From the NCBI GenBank assembly GCA_016214855.1, contig JACRMT010000015.1, forward strand, positions 20,117 to 84,116: a DNA stretch of 64,000 bases, read 5' to 3'. The notes under the pieces were generated by a model. That model ran no database searches, was not told the origin of the DNA, and saw only the letters and a list, made by a program, of their open reading frames with translations. This document shows, piece after piece, positions 43,978 through 53,060 of this stretch. The stretch comes from Nitrospirota bacterium. Its GTDB lineage: Bacteria; Nitrospirota; Thermodesulfovibrionia; Thermodesulfovibrionales; UBA6898. The stretch's first letter is position 1. Every line of letters starts with the position of its first letter. The position numbers and the translations under genes were made by a program.

Positions 43978-45648
43978 TTATCCGGCTGAAGGGGCTTCGC
44001 CTGCACTCGCGTAGACCACGCAGTTTCGTCCTGTCCGCTTGGCCTCATACAGGGCCTTGTCCGCCTCGCTGATCAGGGCAGTGCCGGTCATCCCAGCTTC
44101 CGGGTGGGCGATGCCGCAGCTGAAGGTGACATTAAAAGTGATGCCCTCGCAGGTGTGACAGATCTTTGAGAAATCCTCCCTCAGTTCGTTCAATATCTTC
44201 TTCGCGGTCTGCACGTCGGTATCGGTGAGAATGACTGCGAACTCTTCTCCGCCGAAACGACCCACGATATCTGTTGTTCTCAGTCGCTGCTTCAGCAGGC
44301 GGGAAAGACTTTTGAGGACCTGGTCACCAACCGGATGCCCGTACGTGTCGTTCACGGACTTGAAGTGGTCTATGTCGATCAGGGCAAAGGAGAGTTCTGT
44401 CTTTTGTCTGAAAAAGCGTGAAACCTCAACGTCCAATTGTTCTTTGGTCCTTGTATGATTGAGCAGCCCTGTGAGGCCATCATACAGCATAAAGGACCGC
44501 AGAGTGCGGTACCGGTCTGCCCGCAGCGTGACCGACGTGATCAGGCGGGCCGGCTGGATCGGCTTGGTAAGAAAATCATCGCCTCCGCGGCCCATTGCAG
44601 CAAGCTGCCGGTCTACATCCGTTTCCGAGGACAGGAAAACTATAGGAATGTCGATGTAAGTCTCGTCCTGACGTATCAACTTGGCCAGTTCCATGCCGCT
44701 GCAGCCCGGCATATACACATCCATCAGGATAAGTTCCGGTCTGAAGTCGACCATGTTCTCCAGCACCTGCATGGGATCCGTGACAACGGCTGCTTTCATG
44801 CCTGCCTGCAGCAGCACGGTTGCATGAAAGTCGGCCAGGAGCGGATCGTCGTCTACGATGAGGATGCGAAACGGGACACTGGGTCTGCGGGCTGTCATGA
44901 TATCGAGCCTGTCGACCAACCGCCCGACATTCACCGGCTTCACGAAATAGGCGTCTCCGCCAGAGCGCGCTGCCTCAAGTCTCCCGCTGAAATCAGAGCG
45001 ATCAGAAAGGAAAACAACGGGGATCGGCGCTCCGCATCTCTGCTGAAGCTGAGCAACCACGTTTGCGCCGGCATGCCGATCTTCAAGGAATAACAGGTCC
45101 ATGATGATAAGCAGCGGCATAGACGCTCTCAGCGCCTCCATGAGATCGACAAACGTACTGAAAACAGCTACCTTGTATCCATAACAGCGAAGTTGAAGGG
45201 CAAGGCTGTCAATATACAGGAGGTCGTTGTCGACCATAAAAACAGTATCGTTGTCTGAGCAGACAGGGGAAGGAACCTGCGCAACCGCCTGCTGCGTGAC
45301 CGTTGACACTGCGTCATCTGCGCAGGCAGCCCTGAGCACTCCTAACTGTTCACTAATCTCTGCCAGCAGATCAGCAGTCGGGATCCTGCTGTCCTTAATG
45401 CCTGTTCTGAGCGATGCCTCCATGCTTTTTGCCGCAGACCGTATTGCGGAGAAGCCAAAAGTGCCTGCAGTGCCGGCCATTGTGTGGACCATGCGGGCAA
45501 TGGTTTCAGCCCGTGTCTGATCATACCCATCCTGGCGCAGGCCATTCAGGGCCTCTTCAATCTCCCGGATCTTTTCGGGCAACTGTTCGGAAAAAACCTT
45601 CCGCAGCCCCTTCAGCTTTTCCTGAACCGCATCGCTCGGATGTGTCAT
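43978..45648 (-). CDS. HPt-REC-REC-GGDEF response regulator (diguanylate cyclase)
   Basis: A 556-residue signalling protein. An HPt domain (1-115) with the phospho-His in MVHTMAGTAGTFGF (His55) is followed by two receiver domains. The first has VDNDLLY and IIMDLLF, the second IVDDDPLL and LILMDVYMPG. A GGDEF domain has FALIDIDHFKSVNDTYGHPVGDQVL and active GRFGGEEFAV. It should make cyclic-di-GMP when phosphorylated. It ends the chemosensory operon, 36 bases after the PilB-type gene. An HPt domain on such a protein suggests it takes phosphate from CheA-like partners. Confidence 0.9.
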   Translation of the reverse strand: MTHPSDAVQEKLKGLRKVFSEQLPEKIREIEEALNGLRQDGYDQTRAETIARMVHTMAGTAGTFGFSAIRSAAKSMEASLRTGIKDSRIPTADLLAEISEQLGVLRAACADDAVSTVTQQAVAQVPSPVCSDNDTVFMVDNDLLYIDSLALQLRCYGYKVAVFSTFVDLMEALRASMPLLIIMDLLFLEDRHAGANVVAQLQQRCGAPIPVVFLSDRSDFSGRLEAARSGGDAYFVKPVNVGRLVDRLDIMTARRPSVPFRILIVDDDPLLADFHATVLLQAGMKAAVVTDPMQVLENMVDFRPELILMDVYMPGCSGMELAKLIRQDETYIDIPIVFLSSETDVDRQLAAMGRGGDDFLTKPIQPARLITSVTLRADRYRTLRSFMLYDGLTGLLNHTRTKEQLDVEVSRFFRQKTELSFALIDIDHFKSVNDTYGHPVGDQVLKSLSRLLKQRLRTTDIVGRFGGEEFAVILTDTDVQTAKKILNELREDFSKICHTCEGITFNVTFSCGIAHPEAGMTGTALISEADKALYEAKRTGRNCVVYASAGEAPSAG

Positions 45649-45684
45649 GACCTTGCTGTCATTACAGAACAGAAGACGCCTGTT

Positions 45685-47436
45685 TCATGAAAGTTCGGAA
45701 TCCTTCAGAATTTCTTCAACCGATTTCATCTTGTAATCACCGCGGGGCAGGTGCTGCATTTCGCCAAGCGTGGTGACCCCTGTGAGGAAGAGCCGAAGAC
45801 CCTCCTCAAAGATCATATTCACATTGTCTTTTTCCCTGGCCGTTGTGGCGATCACATCAGTTGATTTATTCCGATGAATAAGCTCGCGTATATCCGGGGT
45901 GACCGCGATCAGTTCATAAACCCCCTGCCTTCCCCGGTAACCTGTTTTACGGCACATATCGCAGCCTTTTCCTCTGCGCATGCTGAACTGTTGAGGATTT
46001 TTCAGGATCTCGCTGATAACCTCATTGTCAATGCCGATATCTGCCAGCTCAACCTTTGTCGGAATATGTTCTTCCGCACAGTTCGTGCAGACCTTGCGGA
46101 TAAGCCGCTGGTTCAGGGAGGAGACGGTTGTGGAGGAGACAAGAAAGTGCTCGACACCGATATCGATAAGTCGTGCGAACGAGCTTGCTGCATTGTCGGT
46201 ATGGAGGGTCGTAAAGACGCGGTGACCGGTCAGGGCTGCCTGTGTTGCAATCTCGGCTGTTTCACGGTCTCTCACCTCGCCGATCAGGATGACATCAGGG
46301 TCTTGCCGCATGATCGCCCGCAGTGCCCGGGTGTACGTGTACCCGGCTGCAGGAATGAGCGAGCTCTGGTTGATATATCCACCTGCCTGGTATTCAACAG
46401 GATCCTCTACCGTGACCACACTGATGCCGACCGAGCTGATCTCGTTGATCACCGCGTGCAGGGTTGTCGTCTTCCCGCTGCCGGTCGGTCCGGTTACGAT
46501 ATTGATTCCGCTGGGGTGTCTTACGCACCGCCGGTATTTCAGCTCCATCCGCGGCGACATCTTGAGGTCTCTGATGCGGCCGATATAAGCGGCCTTATCC
46601 TTGTCAAAAATCCTCATAACGATCTTCTCACCAAAGATCGAGGGGAGCGTTGATACGCGGCAGTCCACAATGTGACTGTCAAACGTGCCGGTAATGGCGC
46701 CGTCCTGCGGAAGCCTCCGCTCCTCGATCTTCATGTTCGAATTGGCAGCGCTTGCCATTACCTTGATCCTTGTGGAAACGGACGGATGCATTTCTATCGG
46801 ATACACTGAAACGACCTCCAGGATACCGTCCACCCGCATCCGGACAAAGACCTCCTTGGGGTGAGGATCAATATGGATATCACTTGCCCCAAGCCTCACC
46901 GCAGTCTGCAGCATGCCGTTCACGAGCGATGTCGGATCGCCTTTCTGCATCGAGAACTTCTCGATCTTGATATCGGTCTTGATCGCGTAAAGCTTCGCAA
47001 TGCCGCCTTCGATTGCGGCTATGGTTGCCAGCACCGGATTTACCCGGCATTCTGTTATGGAAGCGACCTCGTTGATGATCTCCTCATCAAAGGGATTGGC
47101 CATGGCAAGGGTAAGTTCCCGCAGGTCTTCGTCAATGATCTGATAGATCGGCAGGACTTTCTGCTTCTCGCATATCTCCAGCGGCAGCACTCTTGACAGC
47201 GCACGGTCCACGATCTGGTAATCGTTCTCTGCAATATTCAGAAAATCGACCCCAAGGTGCTTGCTGAGGGTGTCGAGCATGACATGTTCGCTCACGAATT
47301 TGAGTCTGACCAGCATCTCACCAAGAGGCAGGGAATGGGCCTGCATCTTCTTCAGAGCCTCTTCAAGCTGAGCAGTAGTGATGATCTTCTTTTCGATCAG
47401 GATCTCGCCAAGCTTGGTCGATTCGTTCATCTTCAT
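45685..47436 (-). CDS. PilB/GspE-type assembly ATPase
   Basis: A 583-residue AAA-type ATPase. The N-terminal domain (LGEILIEKKIITTAQLEEAL) is the MshE/GspE N-terminal type, which can bind cyclic-di-GMP. The core has GPTGSGKTTTLHAV (Walker A), the Asp box VVTVEDPVEYQ, the DPDVILIGEVRDRETAE Walker B, the His box HTDNAAS, and a zinc motif (CTNCAEE...CDMCRKTGYRGR). It powers pilus extension or type II secretion. Unusually it lies inside a chemosensory operon, overlapping the STAS gene by four bases, away from the pilin genes. Confidence 0.9.
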   Translation of the reverse strand: MKMNESTKLGEILIEKKIITTAQLEEALKKMQAHSLPLGEMLVRLKFVSEHVMLDTLSKHLGVDFLNIAENDYQIVDRALSRVLPLEICEKQKVLPIYQIIDEDLRELTLAMANPFDEEIINEVASITECRVNPVLATIAAIEGGIAKLYAIKTDIKIEKFSMQKGDPTSLVNGMLQTAVRLGASDIHIDPHPKEVFVRMRVDGILEVVSVYPIEMHPSVSTRIKVMASAANSNMKIEERRLPQDGAITGTFDSHIVDCRVSTLPSIFGEKIVMRIFDKDKAAYIGRIRDLKMSPRMELKYRRCVRHPSGINIVTGPTGSGKTTTLHAVINEISSVGISVVTVEDPVEYQAGGYINQSSLIPAAGYTYTRALRAIMRQDPDVILIGEVRDRETAEIATQAALTGHRVFTTLHTDNAASSFARLIDIGVEHFLVSSTTVSSLNQRLIRKVCTNCAEEHIPTKVELADIGIDNEVISEILKNPQQFSMRRGKGCDMCRKTGYRGRQGVYELIAVTPDIRELIHRNKSTDVIATTAREKDNVNMIFEEGLRLFLTGVTTLGEMQHLPRGDYKMKSVEEILKDSELS

Positions 47437-47795
47437 GACTGCCTCCCGCTTAACGCTGCGCTCTTCAGGAATTTTATGGCATCAAGCCGCGTACCTGCCA
47501 TGTTCAGCTTCTGGTCAGCCCGGGTAACACGAAAGACCTTTGCTACGGTCTCGTTTGGCTTTGTGCAGACGAGACTCCCTTTTTTCTCATTGAATGCTTT
47601 ATGAACAGCCATGCAGGCCCCAAGGCCGGAACTGTCCATGAAGGTCACCTTGCTCAGTTCAAGGATCACGAAAAGAAAGTTCTTCTCAAGCAGCTTCCCC
47701 ATCTGGGCCTTGAGTTCCTCTGCCGTACTCGCTACAAGATCCCCGGCCACGTCAGCCACTACGAAATCCCCCTCCATGCTGATACTAATCTCCAT
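47433..47795 (-). CDS. STAS-domain anti-anti-sigma factor (RsbV/SpoIIAA-like)
   Basis: A 120-residue STAS protein. The phospho-Ser region is LSKVTFMDSSGLGACMAVHKAF, with Ser near residue 55, and the C-terminal KLNMAGTRLDAIKFL is typical. In partner switching it binds the anti-sigma kinase when unphosphorylated. Its gene follows the kinase gene with an 11-base overlap. Confidence 0.9.
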   Translation of the reverse strand: MEISISMEGDFVVADVAGDLVASTAEELKAQMGKLLEKNFLFVILELSKVTFMDSSGLGACMAVHKAFNEKKGSLVCTKPNETVAKVFRVTRADQKLNMAGTRLDAIKFLKSAALSGRQS

Positions 47796-48231
47796 CTGTT
47801 CGATCCTCCTTTGTTATCATGTTTTTTTCGAGCGTCAGAATATTTCTGCCTTCACGATATTCGTATGTTACAGAGTCTGTCATCTCCGCTATCAGCGCCC
47901 TGCCGAATCCGCCCTCGGGCAGTTCTTCATCTGCATCGAGATCAGGAAAAGCAGCACTGGCGGTAGGGTCGAATTGTTCCCCTGCCGTGATCAAACGGAA
48001 AACAAGGCTCTGCTCCCTTGCAATCACCTCGACCTCCACTTCCTCTGTCCCTGAATGTTCTACTGCATTATTCATCGCCTCGGTGGCGGCCAGCAGCAGT
48101 TCGTCCGTAAGTGTGTCTGATCCTGGCTGCAGATAATGTTCCCTGCAGGCATTATGTACTGCAACACGTGCCGAGTCAACATTCTCAAAAACCGGCTTGA
48201 ATCTCAGGGAAATGATCCTCTCATCCATCAA
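47785..48231 (-). CDS. Anti-sigma regulatory serine kinase (RsbW/SpoIIAB-like)
   Basis: A 148-residue GHKL kinase domain: LLLAATEAMNNAVEHS (N-box) and GRALIAEMTDSVTYEY (G-box). It would phosphorylate the STAS protein and hold back a sigma factor or another target. No sigma factor gene is adjacent. It overlaps the PP2C gene by four bases. Confidence 0.88.
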   Translation of the reverse strand: MMDERIISLRFKPVFENVDSARVAVHNACREHYLQPGSDTLTDELLLAATEAMNNAVEHSGTEEVEVEVIAREQSLVFRLITAGEQFDPTASAAFPDLDADEELPEGGFGRALIAEMTDSVTYEYREGRNILTLEKNMITKEDRTDGD

Positions 48232-49382
48232 ACAGGTATCCGTTTTATGATGAAAAGAGTCAGGTCGTCCGAAAACTCATTGCTGCAGAATGTCTCGACC
48301 GTCTGCACGATCTTATTGATCGTGGCGCCAATCGGCAGGTCGTCCCGCAGGAGGGATTCCAGTCCTTCTTCGCCGAATTCCAGGCCGGCACGGCTTCTCG
48401 CCTCGGTAAGGCCGTCGGTATACAGCACAAGGCCGGTACCCGGAGAAAAAACCGGCGTAGTGGCCTCCCACCTGTCTTCCGGGTCCCACCCAAGTACAGA
48501 ACCTGTGGAGTCTATGCGAGTGACATCTTTCCCCCTCACGATAAAGACGGGATTGTGGCCCGCAGAGACAATGAGAAGTTCATCCCTGGAGCGGTCAAAA
48601 ACACCGTAGAGCAGCGTCAGAAACATGCCGCTGTCACTCACAATATCACAGATCATCCTGTTCGCAGCCCTGACGATCTCCCGGGGGTCGCTTAACGTAT
48701 GGCCGAGAGATTGGAGAATGCCCTTGCTCACTGCCATGATCAGGGCAGATGAAGTACTGTGACCGGATACGTCGCCGATCAGAAAGTGTATCCTGCCGCT
48801 ATTTTCCCATGCATCGAAAAAATCTCCGCCGATCTTGTCTGACGGCCGGTAAAATGACCCTACTTCGAAACCGGGGAAATGGAGAGCCCCCGGCAGGATA
48901 TTCTTCTGAACCTTCTGTGCAAGGGCCTTCTCATCTTCGAGTTTTTCGTTTCTGCGCGCGAGTTCCTCCAGAAGCTGCTGGTTCTGTTTCCTGAGAAAGT
49001 GCTTTTCGAGGGCCTTTTCCACAGATATGCCGATAGTGTCCTGGATATTTTCGTCTTTCAGGATATAATCACTGGCCCCTGTTTTCATGGCCTGAATAGC
49101 GGTTGTGATCTCGCTGTTGCCGGTTAGGATGATGATCGGCACGTCGTGCCCTGCAGTACGGACAGCATTGATCAGGCCCAGGCCATCCATCTCAGGCATG
49201 TTCATGTCCGAGACGATAAGGCTGATAGCATCGCCGGAACCGAACTTTTTTAATGCCTCGGCACCATGTTCGGCTGTCTCGACGATATATCCCTCATCCT
49301 GCAGGATCATCGCGATCATCTCCCGTACAAGCGGGTCGTCATCAGCCACCAGTATGGTCACATGTTCATTCTTTGGTCTCAT
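48228..49382 (-). CDS. Response regulator with PP2C (RsbU/SpoIIE) phosphatase
   Basis: A 384-residue protein. The receiver domain (ILVADDDPLVREM, phospho-acceptor Asp59 in IVSDMNMPEMDG) is joined by a coiled coil (LLEELARRNEKLEDEKALAQKVQ) to a PP2C domain with SDKIGGDFFDAW, FLIGDVSGHSTSSALIM and VLYTDGLTEARS. Phosphorylation by the upstream CheA would switch on removal of phosphate from the STAS protein. The start overlaps the CheA stop by four bases. Confidence 0.92.
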   Translation of the reverse strand: MRPKNEHVTILVADDDPLVREMIAMILQDEGYIVETAEHGAEALKKFGSGDAISLIVSDMNMPEMDGLGLINAVRTAGHDVPIIILTGNSEITTAIQAMKTGASDYILKDENIQDTIGISVEKALEKHFLRKQNQQLLEELARRNEKLEDEKALAQKVQKNILPGALHFPGFEVGSFYRPSDKIGGDFFDAWENSGRIHFLIGDVSGHSTSSALIMAVSKGILQSLGHTLSDPREIVRAANRMICDIVSDSGMFLTLLYGVFDRSRDELLIVSAGHNPVFIVRGKDVTRIDSTGSVLGWDPEDRWEATTPVFSPGTGLVLYTDGLTEARSRAGLEFGEEGLESLLRDDLPIGATINKIVQTVETFCSNEFSDDLTLFIIKRIPV

Positions 49383-51592
49383 ATATCCTTTCCTTTTCCG
49401 ATGAGATTCTGCACAGTGTCAACGAGGTTGCTTTGATCGAACGAACCTTTGACAATATATGCGTTTGCGCCGACACGTATCCCGCGACGCTTGTCCTCTT
49501 CCTTTTCCCTCGATGTGACGATAATGACCGGGACGTCTTTATACGAGTTGTCTGATCTCAGGCGCTCGGTGAGCGAAAAACCATCAAGACGCGGCATTTC
49601 AACATCAGTGATGACCAGATCGTATTTCGATCGTCCTGCCAGTTCGATGGCCTCCATGCCATCTCCGGCAATGGTCACCCGGTACCCATACGCCTCAAGA
49701 ATGCTCTTTTCGATCTCGCGTGTATTGATGGAGTCATCTACGACCAGAATATTGACCTCCTGTCCGACAGGCTCCTCTGTCAGGCTTGCCGGCCGGACCG
49801 CGCCTGCATTTCTGGCAGCCTCCATGACTGCCGGTATATTCAGGATGTTGATGATCTCGTTCCTTCCGGATATGGTGACTCCTGCAACAAGCCTGACCCT
49901 CTGAAGGTGGTCTGGCAAAGGTTTGATCACCATGTCTTCCTCATCCAAAATGGCATCTGCAATAAAGCCCATCTTCTCGGAACCGACCTGCGCGATCAAA
50001 ATGAGAAGCCTTTCTGCCTTTGTATCCCTTTCTCTGCCGATGTTCAGAACAGAATCCAGTTCAGCGACCGGAATGAGTTCTTCACGCAGCCGCAACGCCT
50101 TCCGACCGACAACATCAATGATCTCAGCCGCCTTTGCCTTGATGATCTCAACCACATAGTGCGTGGCAATGCCGAACCTCATCCCCTGACAGGAAACGAG
50201 AAGGATACGCATAATTGCCAGTGACATCGGAAGTCTTATGGAAAATCTGCTCCCAACGCCCTCCCGGGTATTGATCTGTATGGTCCCCTTCAGATCTTCG
50301 ACAATGTTTCTCTTCACCACATCCATGCCCACGCCCCTGCCTGAGATGTCGGTGATGATCCCGCTGGTGCTGAAACCGGGCAGGAAGATCAGGTCAAGCA
50401 GCGCCTCCTGCGGCATGCTGTCCAGAGCGGCTGCATCGAAAAGCTTCCGTACAAGAGCCTTTTCCTTTATCTTTTCTGCCGAAATCCCTGAACCGTCGTC
50501 GAACAGTTCAATAAGGATATTCCCGGCGTCATAGGCTGCAGACAACCGCACTTTTCCCCTTGGAGCTTTCCCGGCCTTCTGACGGACCTGGGGTTCTTCA
50601 ATGCCATGGTCGATCGAATTTCTGAGCATATGCACAAGAGGGTCGCTCAATTTCTCGATCATTTTTTTGTCAAGCTCGATCCCGCTGCCTTCGACCTCAA
50701 AGTCCACGTCCTTGCCGAGAGCGTTCGAGATGTCGCGGACAAGCCTGTGGAGAGGATCGAATACCGCAGAAAGAGGTATCATCCGGAGCATCAGGGCCTT
50801 TTCCTGGAACTCGCTGGTAAGAATGTCCTGCAATGACTTGTCCTGCCGCATTACAGAAAGGAGCTGTTTCAGTCCCAAATGCAGAGACCGGGCATTGACA
50901 AGAGATGGCCCGTCACAGACCCGGGAACATATATCCAGAGTCCGCTTGGCCTCCCTCTCAAGAGAGCTGAGGTCCATGATGCGCTGTTTGAGCTTGTTCT
51001 GGTGTGATACGACCTCTCCCATCAGCCGTATCAGGTCGTCGAGCTTTTCGGATTTCACCCGAATGCTCTCAGAGACGGCCGGCTTTGCCTGCTGCGCAGT
51101 GGCCGGCTTAAGGCTCTCTGCCTGGACAAGGGGCTCTGCCTCGCAGACAGCCGCCTCATTTCCCTCTTGAGCTTTGCTGCCTGCTGCGGAAGGCTCAGAG
51201 GAAAATGTGCCCCCGGCAGCCAGAGCAAGGGCCTCACAGAGGGAGACATTGTCCATGGTGATCTGTTCTCCGGCAGAGACATTCTGTATCATGCCCGCTA
51301 AAGCATCAACAGCCCTGAACAGAAGGCCTGCAAGCTCCCGGGTATGGGCGATCCGCTTTTCGCGCAACGCCCCAAGTGCATCCTCCAGTTTATGAGCCAC
51401 ATCGGTTATGGCGGTCAGCTTCAGCATGCGCGAGGAACCCTTGATGGTATGTGCAGCCCGGAAGATCGCGTTGATATTTTCCTCGTCGCCAGGGGTCTTT
51501 TCAAGCCTGACGAGTCCCTGATTGAGAGCCTCAATATGGTCGCGGGCCTCTTCTACAAACCTGGCGATGAATTTTGCGACGTCGAATGCCAT
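49379..51592 (-). CDS. cheA: CheA-REC hybrid chemosensory histidine kinase (FrzE-like)
   Basis: A 737-residue kinase. HPt domain with His48 (AAHTIKGSSRML), a Pro/Ala/Glu-rich linker without an obvious P2 domain, dimerisation and ATP-binding domains (LVHMLRNSIDHGIE, DDGSGIS, FSTSGIITDISGRGVGMDVV), a CheW-like domain (ILLVSCQGMRFGI...), then a C-terminal receiver (ILVVDDSINTREIEKSIL, LVITDVEMPRLDG). The CheA-CheY fusion layout matches Myxococcus FrzE. It probably phosphorylates its own receiver and the PP2C and GGDEF proteins downstream. Confidence 0.93.
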   Translation of the reverse strand: MAFDVAKFIARFVEEARDHIEALNQGLVRLEKTPGDEENINAIFRAAHTIKGSSRMLKLTAITDVAHKLEDALGALREKRIAHTRELAGLLFRAVDALAGMIQNVSAGEQITMDNVSLCEALALAAGGTFSSEPSAAGSKAQEGNEAAVCEAEPLVQAESLKPATAQQAKPAVSESIRVKSEKLDDLIRLMGEVVSHQNKLKQRIMDLSSLEREAKRTLDICSRVCDGPSLVNARSLHLGLKQLLSVMRQDKSLQDILTSEFQEKALMLRMIPLSAVFDPLHRLVRDISNALGKDVDFEVEGSGIELDKKMIEKLSDPLVHMLRNSIDHGIEEPQVRQKAGKAPRGKVRLSAAYDAGNILIELFDDGSGISAEKIKEKALVRKLFDAAALDSMPQEALLDLIFLPGFSTSGIITDISGRGVGMDVVKRNIVEDLKGTIQINTREGVGSRFSIRLPMSLAIMRILLVSCQGMRFGIATHYVVEIIKAKAAEIIDVVGRKALRLREELIPVAELDSVLNIGRERDTKAERLLILIAQVGSEKMGFIADAILDEEDMVIKPLPDHLQRVRLVAGVTISGRNEIINILNIPAVMEAARNAGAVRPASLTEEPVGQEVNILVVDDSINTREIEKSILEAYGYRVTIAGDGMEAIELAGRSKYDLVITDVEMPRLDGFSLTERLRSDNSYKDVPVIIVTSREKEEDKRRGIRVGANAYIVKGSFDQSNLVDTVQNLIGKGKDI

Positions 51593-51605
51593 CTCTATCT
51601 CCCTG

Positions 51606-53060
51606 TCAGGCCTTGCCGCGCTTCATCTCGGCGAGGTTATGTCTGCAGAGATGCACGACCTGCTCCATCGGAAACGAGAGAGAGAAGAACGTAAGCCCAT
51701 GTTCAGAAAACCCTTTTCCTTCAAGCAGTTTTATCACAATTTCAAACTCGCGGCATGCCGGCTGTCTGTCGCCTTCAGATCGGCAGATCTCTCCGAGATA
51801 GAAGTGGGCGAGCCAGCAGGACGGTTTGATGTACACTGCCTGATTAAACCTCTTCTTTGCTTCCTCGAAATCTCCCCGGATCTTTGCAATCAGCCCGAGC
51901 AGGAGATGTCCTTCAAGTGACCACTGGTCAAGCTCCATGCTGCTGCGACAAACCATTTCCGCCTCGTCGAGTCTCTGCAGGTTGATCAGGATACCTGCTC
52001 TCAGCATGCGGGCCTTTATGAATGAGCCCTGCAGACCGATGATCTGGTCCGTAAGCTGCAGTGCGTCCTCATACTTCTTTTCTTCAGCGAGTGCGAGTGC
52101 CCGGTCGAAGATCTGGTGCGCTCTGTCCCTTGTTCTTGCTGCAGCGCATTTTGTTTTGGCTATGGCGGCTCCTGCAAGCCCCTGAGTCGCCGGAGCAGCA
52201 GATCTGTTGCTGCTGCAGGAAGTTTTTCTTCTCTCCCCTATCTGCATCTCAACACCCTTTTCATAGAGAAAGATCCCTTCCTTTTCAACAAGAGAGAGGA
52301 CCCCGCTATTATGAACGAACGTCTCTGCAGAGCCCAGAAAAAGGTAACCCTTTTCGTTCAGCATTGCAGCCAGATTCCTGAAAATATGCTGCTGGTCTTC
52401 GGGCTCAAAATAGATCGAGACGTTCCGGTAAAAAATGACGTCTGCGTTCCGGATTGTGTCCGGGTATGGATCGCTGAAGATATTCAGACGCAGAAACTCC
52501 ACGCCCTTTCGGACAGTGTTGTTGATCTGAAAACCGTTTGCCTTCTCATCGAAAAATTCCTTCTGGATATGATCCGGAACACCCCGGAAGGAATGATCGG
52601 GGTATATGCCTGCCCTTGCCCTGCCAAGCGCTTCTTCGTCAATATCAAATCCGACGACAGAAAACATGCTGCTGAAATCCGGCCCGAATGTCCGGGCAAG
52701 CGCAATGGCGATCGAGTATGGCTCCTCGCCGGTAGAACAGCCGGCGCAGACGATCCTGATCCTTCGGTTTTGCATTGTTGACAACAGTTCCGGTATCAAT
52801 GTTTCTGTCAGGATCTTGAAATGCACCGGTTCCCGAAAAAAGTAGGTCTCCTTCACCGTAATGAGGTTCACAAGCCTGTTAAACTCGTCCGGCTCGCAGG
52901 AAAGAAGGTTAAGGTATGCATCATGCGAGGCGACTGCACGCTCTAACAGTCTCGCCCTGATGCCTTCAGCAAGAAGGACCTCGCGGGAATCTTCGAACGA
53001 CAGACCGCACTTCTCCCTGATCAGAGATTTGAATGGCGTTAAGAGCATCGACCCGCCCAT
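51606..53060 (-). CDS. cheR: CheR methyltransferase with TPR C-terminus (FrzF-like)
   Basis: A 484-residue protein. The CheR methyltransferase domain (1-270) has NLITVKETYFFREPVHF, IVCAGCSTGEEPYSIAIALA (SAM loop), VGFDIDEEALGRAR and DVIFYRNVSIYFEPEDQ; family members usually have Cys or Asn-Val-Leu-Ile near this Asn-Val-Ser-Ile. The rest (about 310-484) is tetratricopeptide repeats, as in FrzF. It methylates glutamates on the receptor. It overlaps cheB by 22 bases if the first ATG is used, or 10 with the next ATG. Confidence 0.92.
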   Translation of the reverse strand: MGGSMLLTPFKSLIREKCGLSFEDSREVLLAEGIRARLLERAVASHDAYLNLLSCEPDEFNRLVNLITVKETYFFREPVHFKILTETLIPELLSTMQNRRIRIVCAGCSTGEEPYSIAIALARTFGPDFSSMFSVVGFDIDEEALGRARAGIYPDHSFRGVPDHIQKEFFDEKANGFQINNTVRKGVEFLRLNIFSDPYPDTIRNADVIFYRNVSIYFEPEDQQHIFRNLAAMLNEKGYLFLGSAETFVHNSGVLSLVEKEGIFLYEKGVEMQIGERRKTSCSSNRSAAPATQGLAGAAIAKTKCAAARTRDRAHQIFDRALALAEEKKYEDALQLTDQIIGLQGSFIKARMLRAGILINLQRLDEAEMVCRSSMELDQWSLEGHLLLGLIAKIRGDFEEAKKRFNQAVYIKPSCWLAHFYLGEICRSEGDRQPACREFEIVIKLLEGKGFSEHGLTFFSLSFPMEQVVHLCRHNLAEMKRGKA

